This document shows positions 15,001 to 27,000 of a stretch of DNA of 64,000 nucleotides, piece after piece. Origin of the DNA: Mantamonas sphyraenae (lineage: Eukaryota > CRuMs > Mantamonadidae). The DNA lies in NCBI GenBank assembly GCA_026936335.1, contig JAPMXV010000001.1, positions 62,001 through 126,000 on the forward strand. The letters run 5' to 3'. Below the pieces are notes generated by a model. The model saw only the letters and a list, made by a program, of their open reading frames with translations. It was not told where the DNA came from and made no database searches. Position numbers and translations under genes: made by a program. Position 1 is the first letter of the stretch. Each line of letters starts with the position of its first letter.

Positions 15001-18000
15001 TGGACAGGCACAACGAATGGCGGTGGCACGGACTCCATGGTGTGGACGTTTGACATCAACGGACGCCACACAGTAAGCGGGTTGCCCGCGAGTGTGAGCC
15101 CCGGTCAGTATGCCATGGGGTCGCTTTACCCGCTGAGCATTGTCGATCCAGAGAATCGCGTGCTGAACATGACGGTGACGTGCACTCAGTGTGCGCTGTC
15201 TGTCAGCAACAGCACTGTGTGGATGACGACAGGTACGCCTTCACAGCTGCAGGCTGCGTGGAGCACATTGTCGGCAACGTTTCCGGGCGCAGACACACTG
15301 GTGGTGACCGTGTACGACAGCCGCTGGACGGTGAGTGCAACGACAAAGGTGTACGCGTGCAGTGACACACCAGCAACTACGTGGGACGCCCAGCTTGGTG
15401 GCTCGGGTGATGATCGCAGTTATGGCACTGCGGTGAGCGCGATGGGCGACGTGTACTCGGTTGGATCCACGTATGGCAGTGTGGCGGCGGCCAACGCCGG
15501 CGCTGTTGACCAGTGGTTCGTCAAGCTAGCGCACAACGGCACCACGCTGTGGCAGAAGCAGTTCGGCACGTCTGCGATAGAGTGGGGTACCGCTGTGACC
15601 GTTGACACACAGGGCAATGTGTACTTTTGCGGTTTCAGTGCCGGGTCGCTGTTTGGCACCTCTGCCGGTGGATTTGACCTTACCATCGTGAAGATGACAA
15701 GCGATGGGAATGTTGTGTGGTCGAAGCAGTACGGAAGCTCAGGTGATGAACGAACGTACGCATGCGAGTTGAGCAACGACGAGCAGTCGCTGTACATAGG
15801 GTACCGCACTACGGGCAACCTTGGAGGCACCAATGCAGGATCAGACGACGCGGGTTTGGCTAAAGTGCACACCAGCAACGGCACGGTTGCATGGTACAAG
15901 CAGGTGGGAGGAAGCGGTGACGACCAGGCCTGGGGCGTTGGCGTGGATGCGATGGACAACGTGTATCTTGCTGGATGGGCCGGGGCGGAGGTGAACGGAC
16001 AAGCCAACAATGGGTCGACAGATGTCCTTGCCCTAAAGTTTGACAAGGACGGCAACGTTTTGTGGACTCGCCAGGTGGGTACGACATCCGCAGAGCTCAC
16101 GCGCGACGCCACAGTTCACAACGGCATGCTGTTGATTGTCGGCAGCACAGAGGGCGCGCTGAACGGCCAGCCGAATATGGGCAGCACAGACGCGTTCGTG
16201 ATGGCGCTGAATACGACGACTGGCGATACGCTGTGGACACGCACTGTGGGCACAACTGGGGCAGATGAGGGGTACTCCGTGGTGGTGACCTCGACCGGGC
16301 GAATCATCGTTAGTGGTACGGTGGGTGGCACCTCAGTGGATACACGCTGCAGGGGACGTATGACACGTTTGCCGCCGTATTCACGGCCCAGGGCGAACTG
16401 TTGTATGTTGAGCAGAACTCGCAACCCGGTGACAACACTGCGCGCCGCGCCAGCATCAATTGCCACGACCGCCTCGTGCAGGCCATGCGGGTGACCACTG
16501 GATATGGATCCAACAGCTATCTGGGCGGTACGAACGATGTAGTGGTGGCCATGCTTGACATCAAGGTCCCAGAACCACAGCTGTCGCTGTGTACACCGCC
16601 GTTCACCTTCACTGTGGCCCGCAACGGCAGTGGAGGCAACGATCGCTACCAGTACGCCGCTGCAACCCCCGATGGTGGACTGGTTGCAACTGCCATCACC
16701 TTTGCTTCCTGGTATGCCACCAACGCCGGTGACTGGGATGTCACTGTGACCAAGAGCGATGCCAACGGCCAACTTGTGTGGGGCAAACAGTATGGCACGT
16801 CTGGCAGTGATTTTATTCGCGACGTTGTGGTGGACATCTATGGCGACGTGTATGCGTGTGGCTACACGAATGGCGCACTGTTCAACAGCTCGTTGGGTGG
16901 CTCAGACGCGTTTGTGATCAAGCTGAACGGCGGCAACGGAAGCACGGTATGGTCCAAGCAGTTTGGAACTGCCAGCGACGATCAAGCCTTTGGTCTGTCC
17001 ATCAGCGAGGATGCCACCACGCTTTACGTGGCAGGAAACACGCAGGGGTCACTCAATGGCACCAACGCAGGCTCGTGGGATGGATTCCTGGCCAAATTGT
17101 CGGCAGGCGATGGCAGCACGCTGTGGATCCACCAGTTTGGAAGCGCAAACGACGAGATCGTGTACGACATGGACATGGACGACAACGGTGACCTGTATTT
17201 GTTTGGCTACGGCGCAGGCACGCTGCACGGTGCAACAAGCGCAGGCGGAAACGACGCCTTGGTCGTGAAGTACCATGCCAACGGCACCCTTGGCTGGACA
17301 GTCATGGTGGGGAGCACCACCAATGATGAGTGGTCACAAGGTGTTGCGTCCCACGGCCTGGTCATCGGCTCGGGAAGCGCCACAGGCACGGTCAACGGCG
17401 TGGCGGCAGTGGGTGGTCAGGACAACCTTGTGGTGGCCATCAACGCCACGACAGGCAGCATTGTGTGGACCAAGATGGAAGGCACTACAGCCACCGACAC
17501 AGGCGTGGCCGTCTCCGTCACACCGTCGGGGTACGTGGTCGCCGGAGCAGACACAGCGGGTGCTTTGCCTGGCTACACACTCGGTGGATCAAGTGACTTT
17601 TTCTACACCGTGTACAGCCTCAACGGCACCAAGCTGTATCAAGCCCAGATGGGCGATACGGGTACCGATAATCTGCGTGATTTCGTGACCACCTGCAACA
17701 ACCAGACAGTTGGGGTGGGCTTCACCAACGGTGTGTGGACAGGCACCACGGCCATTGGCAACGACGATGCCATGGTGTGGACGCTGCCTTTGCTGCCTCC
17801 GATGGCCGTGTATGGACTGCCCAGCCTGATCAACACGGTCTCGGGCCAGACATACGCCCTGGGTGCGCTGCACCCCATCACCATCGCCAACCCGCACGAG
17901 ACCAAACAATTCCAGCTGACGGTGAGCTGTACCGCGTGTACGCTGAGTCTGACCAACACAGTGGGCACCGCATCGCAGGTGCAAACAGCGTGGGCGTCCC

Positions 18001-21000
18001 TTACGGTGTCGCAACCTGCCAACGCTCCGCTGCAGCATGTCAAGGTCACGCTGTCCGCGGGCTCCACTGTCATTACTCATTCGATTCTGGCACAGAGTCC
18101 CAGCGTCGGAGCGCCGTTTGTCAAGCAGTACAACGGCGCCAGTGGAGTGTCGCGCTTCCAGGGCATGGACCGCAACGCAGCAGGGTCATACTGTATCAGT
18201 GGATTTTCCAACACCGTTGTTATGGGCATTCCCATTGAATCGCCTGCAACGACAGGTGCGATTGTCGGTTTGTTGGACGCATTCGGCAACCTGACCATGG
18301 CCACTCGCGTGACCTCCACAAACTCGGAGTACGGCTCTTCCTGCGCCGTTGCAGACAACGGCAACGTGTACGTGGCAGGCCATACGTTCAGCAACCTCGA
18401 CGGCCAGGGCAACAACGGATCTGCCGATTTGATGTGGGCAGCGGTTGATCACACGGGAAAGCAGTTGTGGACCAAACAAGTGGGCTCGAGTGGCACAGAC
18501 TCGCACACGAAAATCACACTGGCTCCCAATGGCTTCCTGTATGCAGCTGGGGTGGTGCTTGGAAACATCACCGAACTTGGCCTGAATGCACTCAGTGGAG
18601 CTCATGCGAGCGCACTCGTCATGAAGATTGACCCGACCACAGGTGAGCCCGTGTGGGCGCTCATGGATACATTTGCCGAAGGTGCAATCGCACCCTTTGC
18701 CATCACCGCAGACTCGCAGAGCAATCTGTTGTACACAGGTATCGCGGCAGTGCCCATCATGGGCAATGCCAACGCCGGCGGCAACGATATCGTTGTGATC
18801 AAGCGCAACAGCAACGGTGCAATGGTGTGGGGTGTATCTGTCGGTGGGGCCAACGACGACGTGGGCCAGGCCATTGCTCTGAGCATGGATGAAAAGGCCG
18901 TGTACGTGGCCGGCTTCTCTGCCGGCAGCATCATGGGCACGACACACAAAGGAGACAATGACGCAGTGCTGATCCGCTTGGACGCACGCACGGGCGCCGT
19001 GGAGTGGGTGCGATCCATTGGCTCCAGCGCCTCAGACGTGTTTTCACAGGTGACTGTGAACGATGACGGGTCAATCATTGCGGGTGGACAGACAAGTGGC
19101 ACCATCGGCGCAGACACTCCGGTTGGCTCGTCGGATCTTTTCTTTGCACACTTTGACGCCGCAGGAAACCTGCTTGGAACGAAGATGCAGGGAGGTGCGG
19201 GCACGGAAAGCGCGTATCATCCATCTGTCGGCAACCCGTTCACATCGACTCTGTTCGTGGTTGGTCAGACAGACGGCGCCTTCCAACCGCAGTTCAGTGA
19301 CTCGGGCAACGCATACGACGCCATCATCGGTTCGGCGTCATTCCCCAAGGTGCCCACGGTGAGTGGCCTGCCGCGGTGGATGTATGCCAGCACCGAGTCG
19401 GTGGGCGCACAGTACCCGCTGGCCATCGCAGACGCAGATAGCAGTGTGCTCACGATGGGCATTGCGTGTGCGGGCTGCAACATCAACGGCACGGGCTTGA
19501 GCAGCACGAGCACCACTGGATCGCCGGCAGCCCTGATGGCCGCCTGGTCTGCGGTGCGCATTGCATTTGACGTCCAAACCAACGCCGCGACACAGTTGAC
19601 GGTGACGGTATCGGACGACGTGGCCAACATCACCACGTCGACGTACATTCGTCCCTGCGGCTCCGTGCCAGCGACCTTTGTGGTGCAATACGGAAGCAGC
19701 GCGAGCGAACGCGTGTTTGACATTGAGGTGGGCATGGACGATGCGGTGTATGCTGGTGGACACACAAACAGCGCCCTGAATGCGTCAGGGCCTACCCCTA
19801 CGGGATGGGGGGCCTACGTGCGCAAGTTCAATGCCACAGGCGGCGAAGCGTGGACGTACATGTTTGACACCGCAAGTACGGATACCAACTACAACTTTGT
19901 GTTGGACAGCGCTGACAACGTCTACTTTCCCTCTGGTGGAGGGGACGTGTATTTGTCCAAGATCTCCTCGTCTGGCACGCAGCTGTGGCAACGTGCTGTG
20001 TTGGTTGGAAACGGCCTGGATTGGGTCTATGGCACGGTAATGACCACAGACGAGAAGTACATCTTCTTGGTGGGAGCGTCGACTTCCACTGATCTCGGGT
20101 TCACGCCGCAAGGCAATGATGTTTGGGCGTCCAAGATCAGCGCTGCCACAGGAGAAATCGTGTGGTTGGACTCATTTGGGACGGCCAACGACGACTCCTG
20201 GATGTCATGCGACGTCGACAGTCTCGACAACCTGTACGCGGTGGGCAGATACAACATATCAACCGACAGCTCGTTTGCGGTGACCAAGTACTCGCCCATG
20301 GGATCACGCGTGTGGACGACGGTCATTCCAAACACAGGGGCTTCCAACGAATTCCGGGCTGCGTTCTATCGCGCAGGGCGACTGTACCTCGCGGGGATTT
20401 TGCACGGCCCCAGTCTCGTTGGCGGTGCGGTGAACCCTGGCTCTCCGACGCAAGTGGGCGTGTTGATGGCCATGGATGCGACGACAGGTACGGTGCTGTG
20501 GTCCACCGCCTTGGGTTCGGGATCCAAGGTCGCTGCCTCCCTTTCGATGACCTCCAACGGCCACTTGCTCGTCCCAATTGCCGATGGCTCCGATTCCACC
20601 GGCGTCGCCTTGTACACAACGGAAGGTCAGTACCTCGACACCAAGACTGTCCTGGCGACTGGCGGATTGTGGATGTACGCAGTGGAGGCCATGTGTGGCA
20701 CTCAGGCCGCTGTCGGTGGAATCTTGAGCGGTAACTATGCTGTGAACGGCGCCTCAGGTGTCCCTGGCGCCACTGACAGTTGGGTGGCGGTTGTCAACCT
20801 GCCCATTCCCATCCTTGGATTGCCGTCGTACGTGGACGTGGGCACTGTGAACGTGGGTGCGTTGTATCCGCTGACGGTGCTGCACGAAGGCAGGCCATTG
20901 AACCTCACTGTGTCGTGCAGTTCGTGCAATCTGAAGGGCACGGGTCTGCAGAGCCTGCAACTTGCAACCGGTGCCACAGCACAGCAGGTGGCCCAGGCGT

Positions 21001-24000
21001 GGAGCACGTTGACTGTGCAGTTTGACAGCAACAAGGCGGGCGAGGCCCTGCAGGTCATTTTGGGCGTGGATGGATACACGTCCACCAAGACTGTGCCTGT
21101 GCATGGTGCGTGTGGCTATGGCCCGGCGACAAACTTTGTGGCCAGCATCGGCACAAGTGCAGACGACCGCGCCACCTCGATGGCCACGGATGCCAGTGGC
21201 AATGCCTACGTGAGTGGATACTCAACCGTGGCGGTGTCGGCGGGCTACACGGTGCAGGGGAGCAACGATCTGTTTGTGCGAAAGTACAACAGCAGCGGGT
21301 TGGAGGCGTGGACGTTCCAGACGGGCGGCGCAGGCAACGATGTCGCGGACGCCGTCCTGGTCGACGGTTTGGGCAACGTGTACATCGTGGGTCGCACCAA
21401 CGGCGACCTTAACGGAAAGACCATCACCGGCGGGGTGGACATGGTTGTGATGAAGCTGACCAGCAGTGGTACTCTTGTGTGGACCACCATGTTTGGCGGT
21501 GTCAACGACGACCTTGCACGCGCCGGTGTACTGTCGCCTGAGGGCGACTACGTGTACGGCGTGGGCCACACCAAGAGCAACCTGAGTGCAATCAACGCAG
21601 GCGAAGACGACATGGTGGCGTTCAAGGTGCGCACCTCGGACGGAACACTGATGTGGACGCGTCAGGTGGGCGGCAGCGCTGCAGACCTGGGATTGTCCGC
21701 GTGTGTGGATCCACGCACAGGCGACCTCTTCCTGGTTGGCGAGACGTCGTCGCCCACCATTGCCGGACAGAGTGCATTTGGCCTCCAGGATTCGCTGGTG
21801 GTCAAGTACGACCCCAATGGCAACATGGTGTGGAGCAAGGTGTACGGAGCAGCCGGAGGCGAGCAGACGTTCGGCTGCGCCTTTGACGCAGCCAGTGACA
21901 CACTGTACGTCGGTGGGTCGACTTCCAGCTCGACCTGGTACGGCCAGACCCGCGGCGGTGGACCCGATGCATCTGTGTTGGCCATCAACAGCACCGATGG
22001 AGGCGTGCTGTGGGGCCGATTGATGGACAGCGGGGCAAGCGAGTTTGTGGCCGGGTTGACCGTGCTTGATTCGGGTCACGTGGTGGCCGGCGGTTCGACA
22101 CAGGGCTCGTTGCCTGGCCAGCCGTTGAAGAACGCCGATGGCAACTACGACCTCTTTGTGGCCACGCTGACAAGCAGTGGCGAGGTGGTGCAAATCATCC
22201 AACAGGGCGTGTCGGGCACGGAAGTGACCAGCCACATCGCCGGTCGATGCAACAACCAGGTGGTGCTGAGCGCCAGGATGCAATCTGCACTGCCTGGCAC
22301 CACCTACGCAGGCGGTGGCCACGATGCGTACGTGGAGCGCCTGCAAGTGATGCAGCCGAGGCTGACGGGTCTGCCGGCTTCCGCGAATGCCGACACGTTC
22401 TCCGGTGCCACGCATGCCCTGCGCATCCTGGACACCGATCCGTCGCAGGTCATGAACCTGACTGTTTCGTGTGTCGGATGCAACGTGAACGGCACAGGCG
22501 GCAGTTCGCTGCAGCAGGTTGGCACAGCCGCCCAGCTGGAGGCCGCGTGGAAGACGCTGTCGTTTGCGCTCCAAACAGGCCAAACGAGTGATGTGCTGAA
22601 CGTGCAGGTCACGTACGGCGCCGTGTCGGGCACCTTTACAACGCGTATGGGCAAGTGTGGATTGACGACGCCGCATGTGGCGCAAATCGGCACGAGCGGC
22701 GACGACCGTGCGTTTGCCACGACATTCATGCAGGACGGCTCGATTCTGGTGGCCTCGCGCACAGACGGTACCTTCCCAGGTCAGAGCAACGCGGGAGGCG
22801 TCGATGCGTACGTGGCCAAGTTTGCGCCGAACGGCACCAACCTGTGGTACAAGATGTACGGCACGGCGACGGAAGACTCGTTCCTGGGCGGCGATGCATC
22901 TGCAGACGGCAAGGCGTTGTTTGTGTCGGGATACTCAAGCGCAGCATTTGAAGGCGCCACGGCTCTGGGTAACGCGGACATCGTGGTGATGCGCATGGAC
23001 GAGACAGGCAACAAGGTATGGGTGCGCCAACTTGGCACGTCGGCCAGCGACAAGGCACGTTCGTGCTGGCTGAGTGCCGACGAACGCTACCTGTACGTGT
23101 TTGCCGAGACGTCCGGGTCGTACGCTGGCACGTTGGCCGGTGTGACGGATCTGCTGCTGCTGAAGCTGGACGCATCCGACGGAAGCGCGGTGTGGAGCCG
23201 CCAAATTGGCAACGCGGCTTCCAACGCCATCATGGCAGGCGTGAAGGACGGTGCAGACAATCTGTACATCGTCAGCTACACGACGGGCGACTTTGACGGC
23301 CAGACGAACCAGGGCAGTGCCGACGGACTGGTGATCAAGTACGACAGCGAAGGCAACAAGGTGTGGACGCGTCTGTACGGCACAACGGGCAACGACTACC
23401 TGTACCGGGCGGCCGTGAGTGACGACGGCAGCTCGTTGCTGCTTGCGGGACGCACCAACGCAGGGACTTTTTACGGCCAGACCACAAACGGGGCCTACGA
23501 CGCAACGGCGCTTGCGGTGAACGCGAGCACAGGAGACGTGATGTGGGCACGTGTGGCCGGCGGCGGAGGAAACGACCTGGCGTGGGGCGCCGCGATCACG
23601 ACTGGCAACAGCTTTGTGATGGCAATGGATCTTGCAGCAGGCACGGTTCTTCCTGGCCAAACCGAATTGGGAGGAGGCGACGCCGGGTACGCAGTGTACA
23701 ACAGCGCGGGTGATGTGCAAAAGTATGTGCAGTACGGCACGACTTCGGAGGATATTGTGCGCAACGCGGATGCCAACTGCCGTGGCCAGGTGCTGATCAG
23801 TGGTCTGACATCCGGTGCCATGCCTGGCAACACGAATGGTGGCGGGCGTGATGCGTATGTGTACGCGTTCACTGTGGATTCTTTGGCCATCAAGGGCTTG
23901 CCGGACTGGATCAAGGCGACGTCGGGCACAATCACCCTCGCTTCGCACCCGATCACTGTGGTTGACTTTCAGGACGCAATGTTGACACTCACCGTTGCGT

Positions 24001-27000
24001 GTACCCATTGTCAGCTGAATGGCACGGGCGGCACGCTGTTGGCGCTTAGTGGTGCGAACGACACCAAGGTTGTGCTGGCTGGTTCTGCGCAACAATTGCA
24101 AGACACGTGGCGAACAATGACCGTGGGTATGAGTAGGCTGTATTCGAACGACACGCTGAATGTGACTGTCTCCAATGGACAGCTGAGCAGCACCTACACT
24201 GTGGACCTGCTGCAGTGTGGCGTGCTGTCCGCGCCCACAACCTCGCAGTTTGGCACTGGCGCAGAGGATGCAGCGGTAGCCGGGACAGTCGCTCTGGATG
24301 GTGGACTTGTCTCGCTGGTGAGAACAACCGGTGCATTCGATGGCCAGAGCCACGCCGGAGGGGTGGACACGTATGTGCGACGCACAAACGCTCAGGGTGC
24401 GGTCGAATGGGCGCAGCAGTTTGGCTCCGCTGGAGATGATGTGCCTTCCGATGTCGTTGCAGACTGCATGGGCAACGTCTTTGTGGTTGGCACCACCAAT
24501 GGCTCGTTGGCCGGTTCCAGTGCCAATGGCACGGATGTGTTTGTGGCCAAGCTGAATGTCACCGGCCACCTAGTGTGGCTCGTGCAAATTGGCAGCAACT
24601 ACACAGACGTGGGTGTCAATGTGGCTCTTAGCCCAAGTGAGACCGAAGTGTACGTGGGCGCAACGACTTTTGGCTCCATGCAGGGGATCAACTTGGGCAT
24701 GTCTGACTTTGTGCTGCTGAAGCTGCGCTCCAGCGACGGCAGCCAAGACTGGGTACGCCAGGGTGGCAGTGCTGGAGCAGACCATGCGCGAGGCGTGTGT
24801 GTCGGCTCGGATGGTGTTGTTCACGTGGTGGCTCAGTCGAGTTCGGCCGTGAACGGTGTGGTTGGGGCCGGTGCCACCGACGTCGTGGTGGTCTCGTACA
24901 ACAGCACCGGTGGAGTGTTGTCCACGCGCATGTATGGCACAAGCATGCATGAGAATGCCACGGGCTGCTCCATGCTCGCAGACACCCTCTTTGTGTCGTA
25001 CGATGCCACCAACGTGGCGACGTCGTCCGAGACCGAGCTGGGTGTGCTTGCTGTGGACGTGCAGTCTGGCTCCCTTTTGTGGAAAACCACTGTGCTGGTG
25101 TCTTCCATGCCGCTGACAAGCACTTCTGGCGTTTCAGCAGCGCCGAATGGCCGTGTGTTTGTGACCGGCCGCCACGCAGGCGCAGGCTTCTATGCCAACT
25201 TGCACGCGGCCACAGGCACCATGTCAACCCGAGGAGTGGTTGCACTCGAGGCTCAGAGCAGCCACGTACACGGCGTTTCCGCTGGCTGCAACAACCAAGT
25301 GTTGCTTGTGGGCGAGGCATCGTCGGCGCTGTCTGGACAGACGTACGCCGGAGGAAGCTCCGATGCGTGGTTGATGTCACTGCGCGCAGATGTGGCCGTC
25401 ACGTTCTCGGGCATGGCAGGCCCTGTGGCTGTTGAGCGTGTCGGTGACACCGTGGCCCCGCTCACAGGCGCAGTTCTTGTGGACGCCGTGTCGTTTGATG
25501 GCGACACCTACGCAATCAACGTGACGTGTGTGGGCTGCAATGTGTCCGTGCCTGCGCTCGCTGCAGATGCCACACTAGCCCAAGCACAAGCCACACTGCG
25601 CGGCGTCACTCTGACGCTGAACGAGGCTGCTGGTGCCCTTTATGTGGCAGTGCGTGATGGCACAGCGTGGTCACCCACCCAAGAGGTCAGCGTGCGTGTG
25701 GTGTGCCCCAGCCCTACATACGGTACAACCACGTTCAGCACCAGTGCCAACGACACGCTGAGCGATGTGGCATTGGACACATTCAACACGGCGCTTGTTT
25801 CCGGGCGCGTGGACGGCAAAGCGACTGTGCGCAGTGTGCTGCCGCAGGGTGTGGTCCAGTGGACGCACAGCCACAACGGTGGCAATGGGACGGCGACTCG
25901 TGTGGCCGTCGACGCACAGCGTCATGTGCTGTACACTTACCAGGCACAGAATTCGACCGCAACATCGTCAGTGATCCGCGTGGTTAAACTTACACCTGGT
26001 GGAAGCCTTGTGTGGGATGTGACGCAGACGTCGGGCGAGTACAACGTAGATGTGGCAACGGCAGTTGCTGTAGGCCCGACCAATGACGTGTTTGTGGCCG
26101 GTTACACCAACGGAAGCCTGGTGGGCAGCAACGCAGGAGGCACAGACACAGTGCTACTGCGCCTGGCCTCGAGCACGGGTGCAGTCATGTGGACCCGACA
26201 AACGGGTGCAAACCAAGACGATCGTGCAACGGACGTTTGCGTCGACAGCAGCGGCAACGCATACGTGGTGGGATCTGGAGCTGCGAATGGACAGGCAAAC
26301 GCAGACGTGTTGGTGTCCAAGTACGACAGCTCAGGCAATCTGACGTGGGTGCAGCTGTATGGCGGTGCGGGCGATGAGGAAGCCACCAGCTGCGTGGTGC
26401 ACGGCACGCGTGTGTATGTGGGCGCAAACACGCCCAGTACCAACTTTTTGTCTCACGTGAATCTGCCATCCGGCAGCAAGGGTGCTGTCCTTGCACTGGA
26501 CACAAGCACAGGCGCGGTTGTGTGGACACAGGTGTTTGCCCATGGCAGTGCTGAGCGTGTGGACGTCCACAACGGCCACACACTGCTCGTGGCAGGCAGC
26601 ACACCGACCGCAGACTGGACCGTTTCTGCGTTTGCGCTGATCAACGGCCAGTACGCGTGGACACACACGGAGGGTGGCACAGGCGCCGACGAGTTGACAG
26701 CTTTGGCGACCGACTGCACAGGCAACCTGTGGCTTGCGGGCAGCAGCAGCGCGGTCGGAGGTGCGCCCTGGGAGATGAAGGTGATGGAGCGTGGCAACCG
26801 TCCACCCATTGTGTCTGGCCTCCCTGCCTCCGTCACCGTGTTTGCGCAGGTGGACTTTGTGTTGAGCTCGCTGTATCCGATGGCCATCAGCGACGTAGAC
26901 GTGACCCATGCCGATCTGATGAGTCTGAACGTCACGGCCGCCCACAATGAGTGCCAAGTGTTTATCACCTCGTACTCGGGTGTGAGCTTTGTCGACGAGA

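Larger units (their letters stand above)
3660..26800 (+). repeat. 16 SBBP seven-bladed propeller units with periodic Ig/cadherin-like linkers
   Basis: Blade signature: 'DG-x-VYVAGYT', 'GGxDAFVxKL', 'NGTxxWTRQ(L/F)GT', 'DDxA', the SBBP beta-propeller repeat pattern, with about seven blades per ~405-residue unit. Units begin near 3680, 4930, 6480, 8050, 9290, 10800, 12320, 13850, 15360, 16590, 18110, 19660, 21120, 22660, 24230 and 25710. Spacing is about 1.52 kb where a ~105-residue linker follows ('SGLP', 'YPL-x-I-x-D', 'LTVSC-x2-C', 'WxxL') and about 1.24 kb where it is missing, after units 1, 4 and 9. Most units end in a conserved Cys strand ('CNxQ' or 'CRGQ') and start after another Cys, so disulfide closure of each propeller is plausible. 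Confidence 0.85.

Noticed and set aside
16317-16337. A 21-nt GT...AG micro-intron explaining the frame break near 16332
   Set aside because: Confirmed introns here are 73 nt or longer, and restoring a single C gives the expected 'LSGYTL' blade sequence without losing residues.
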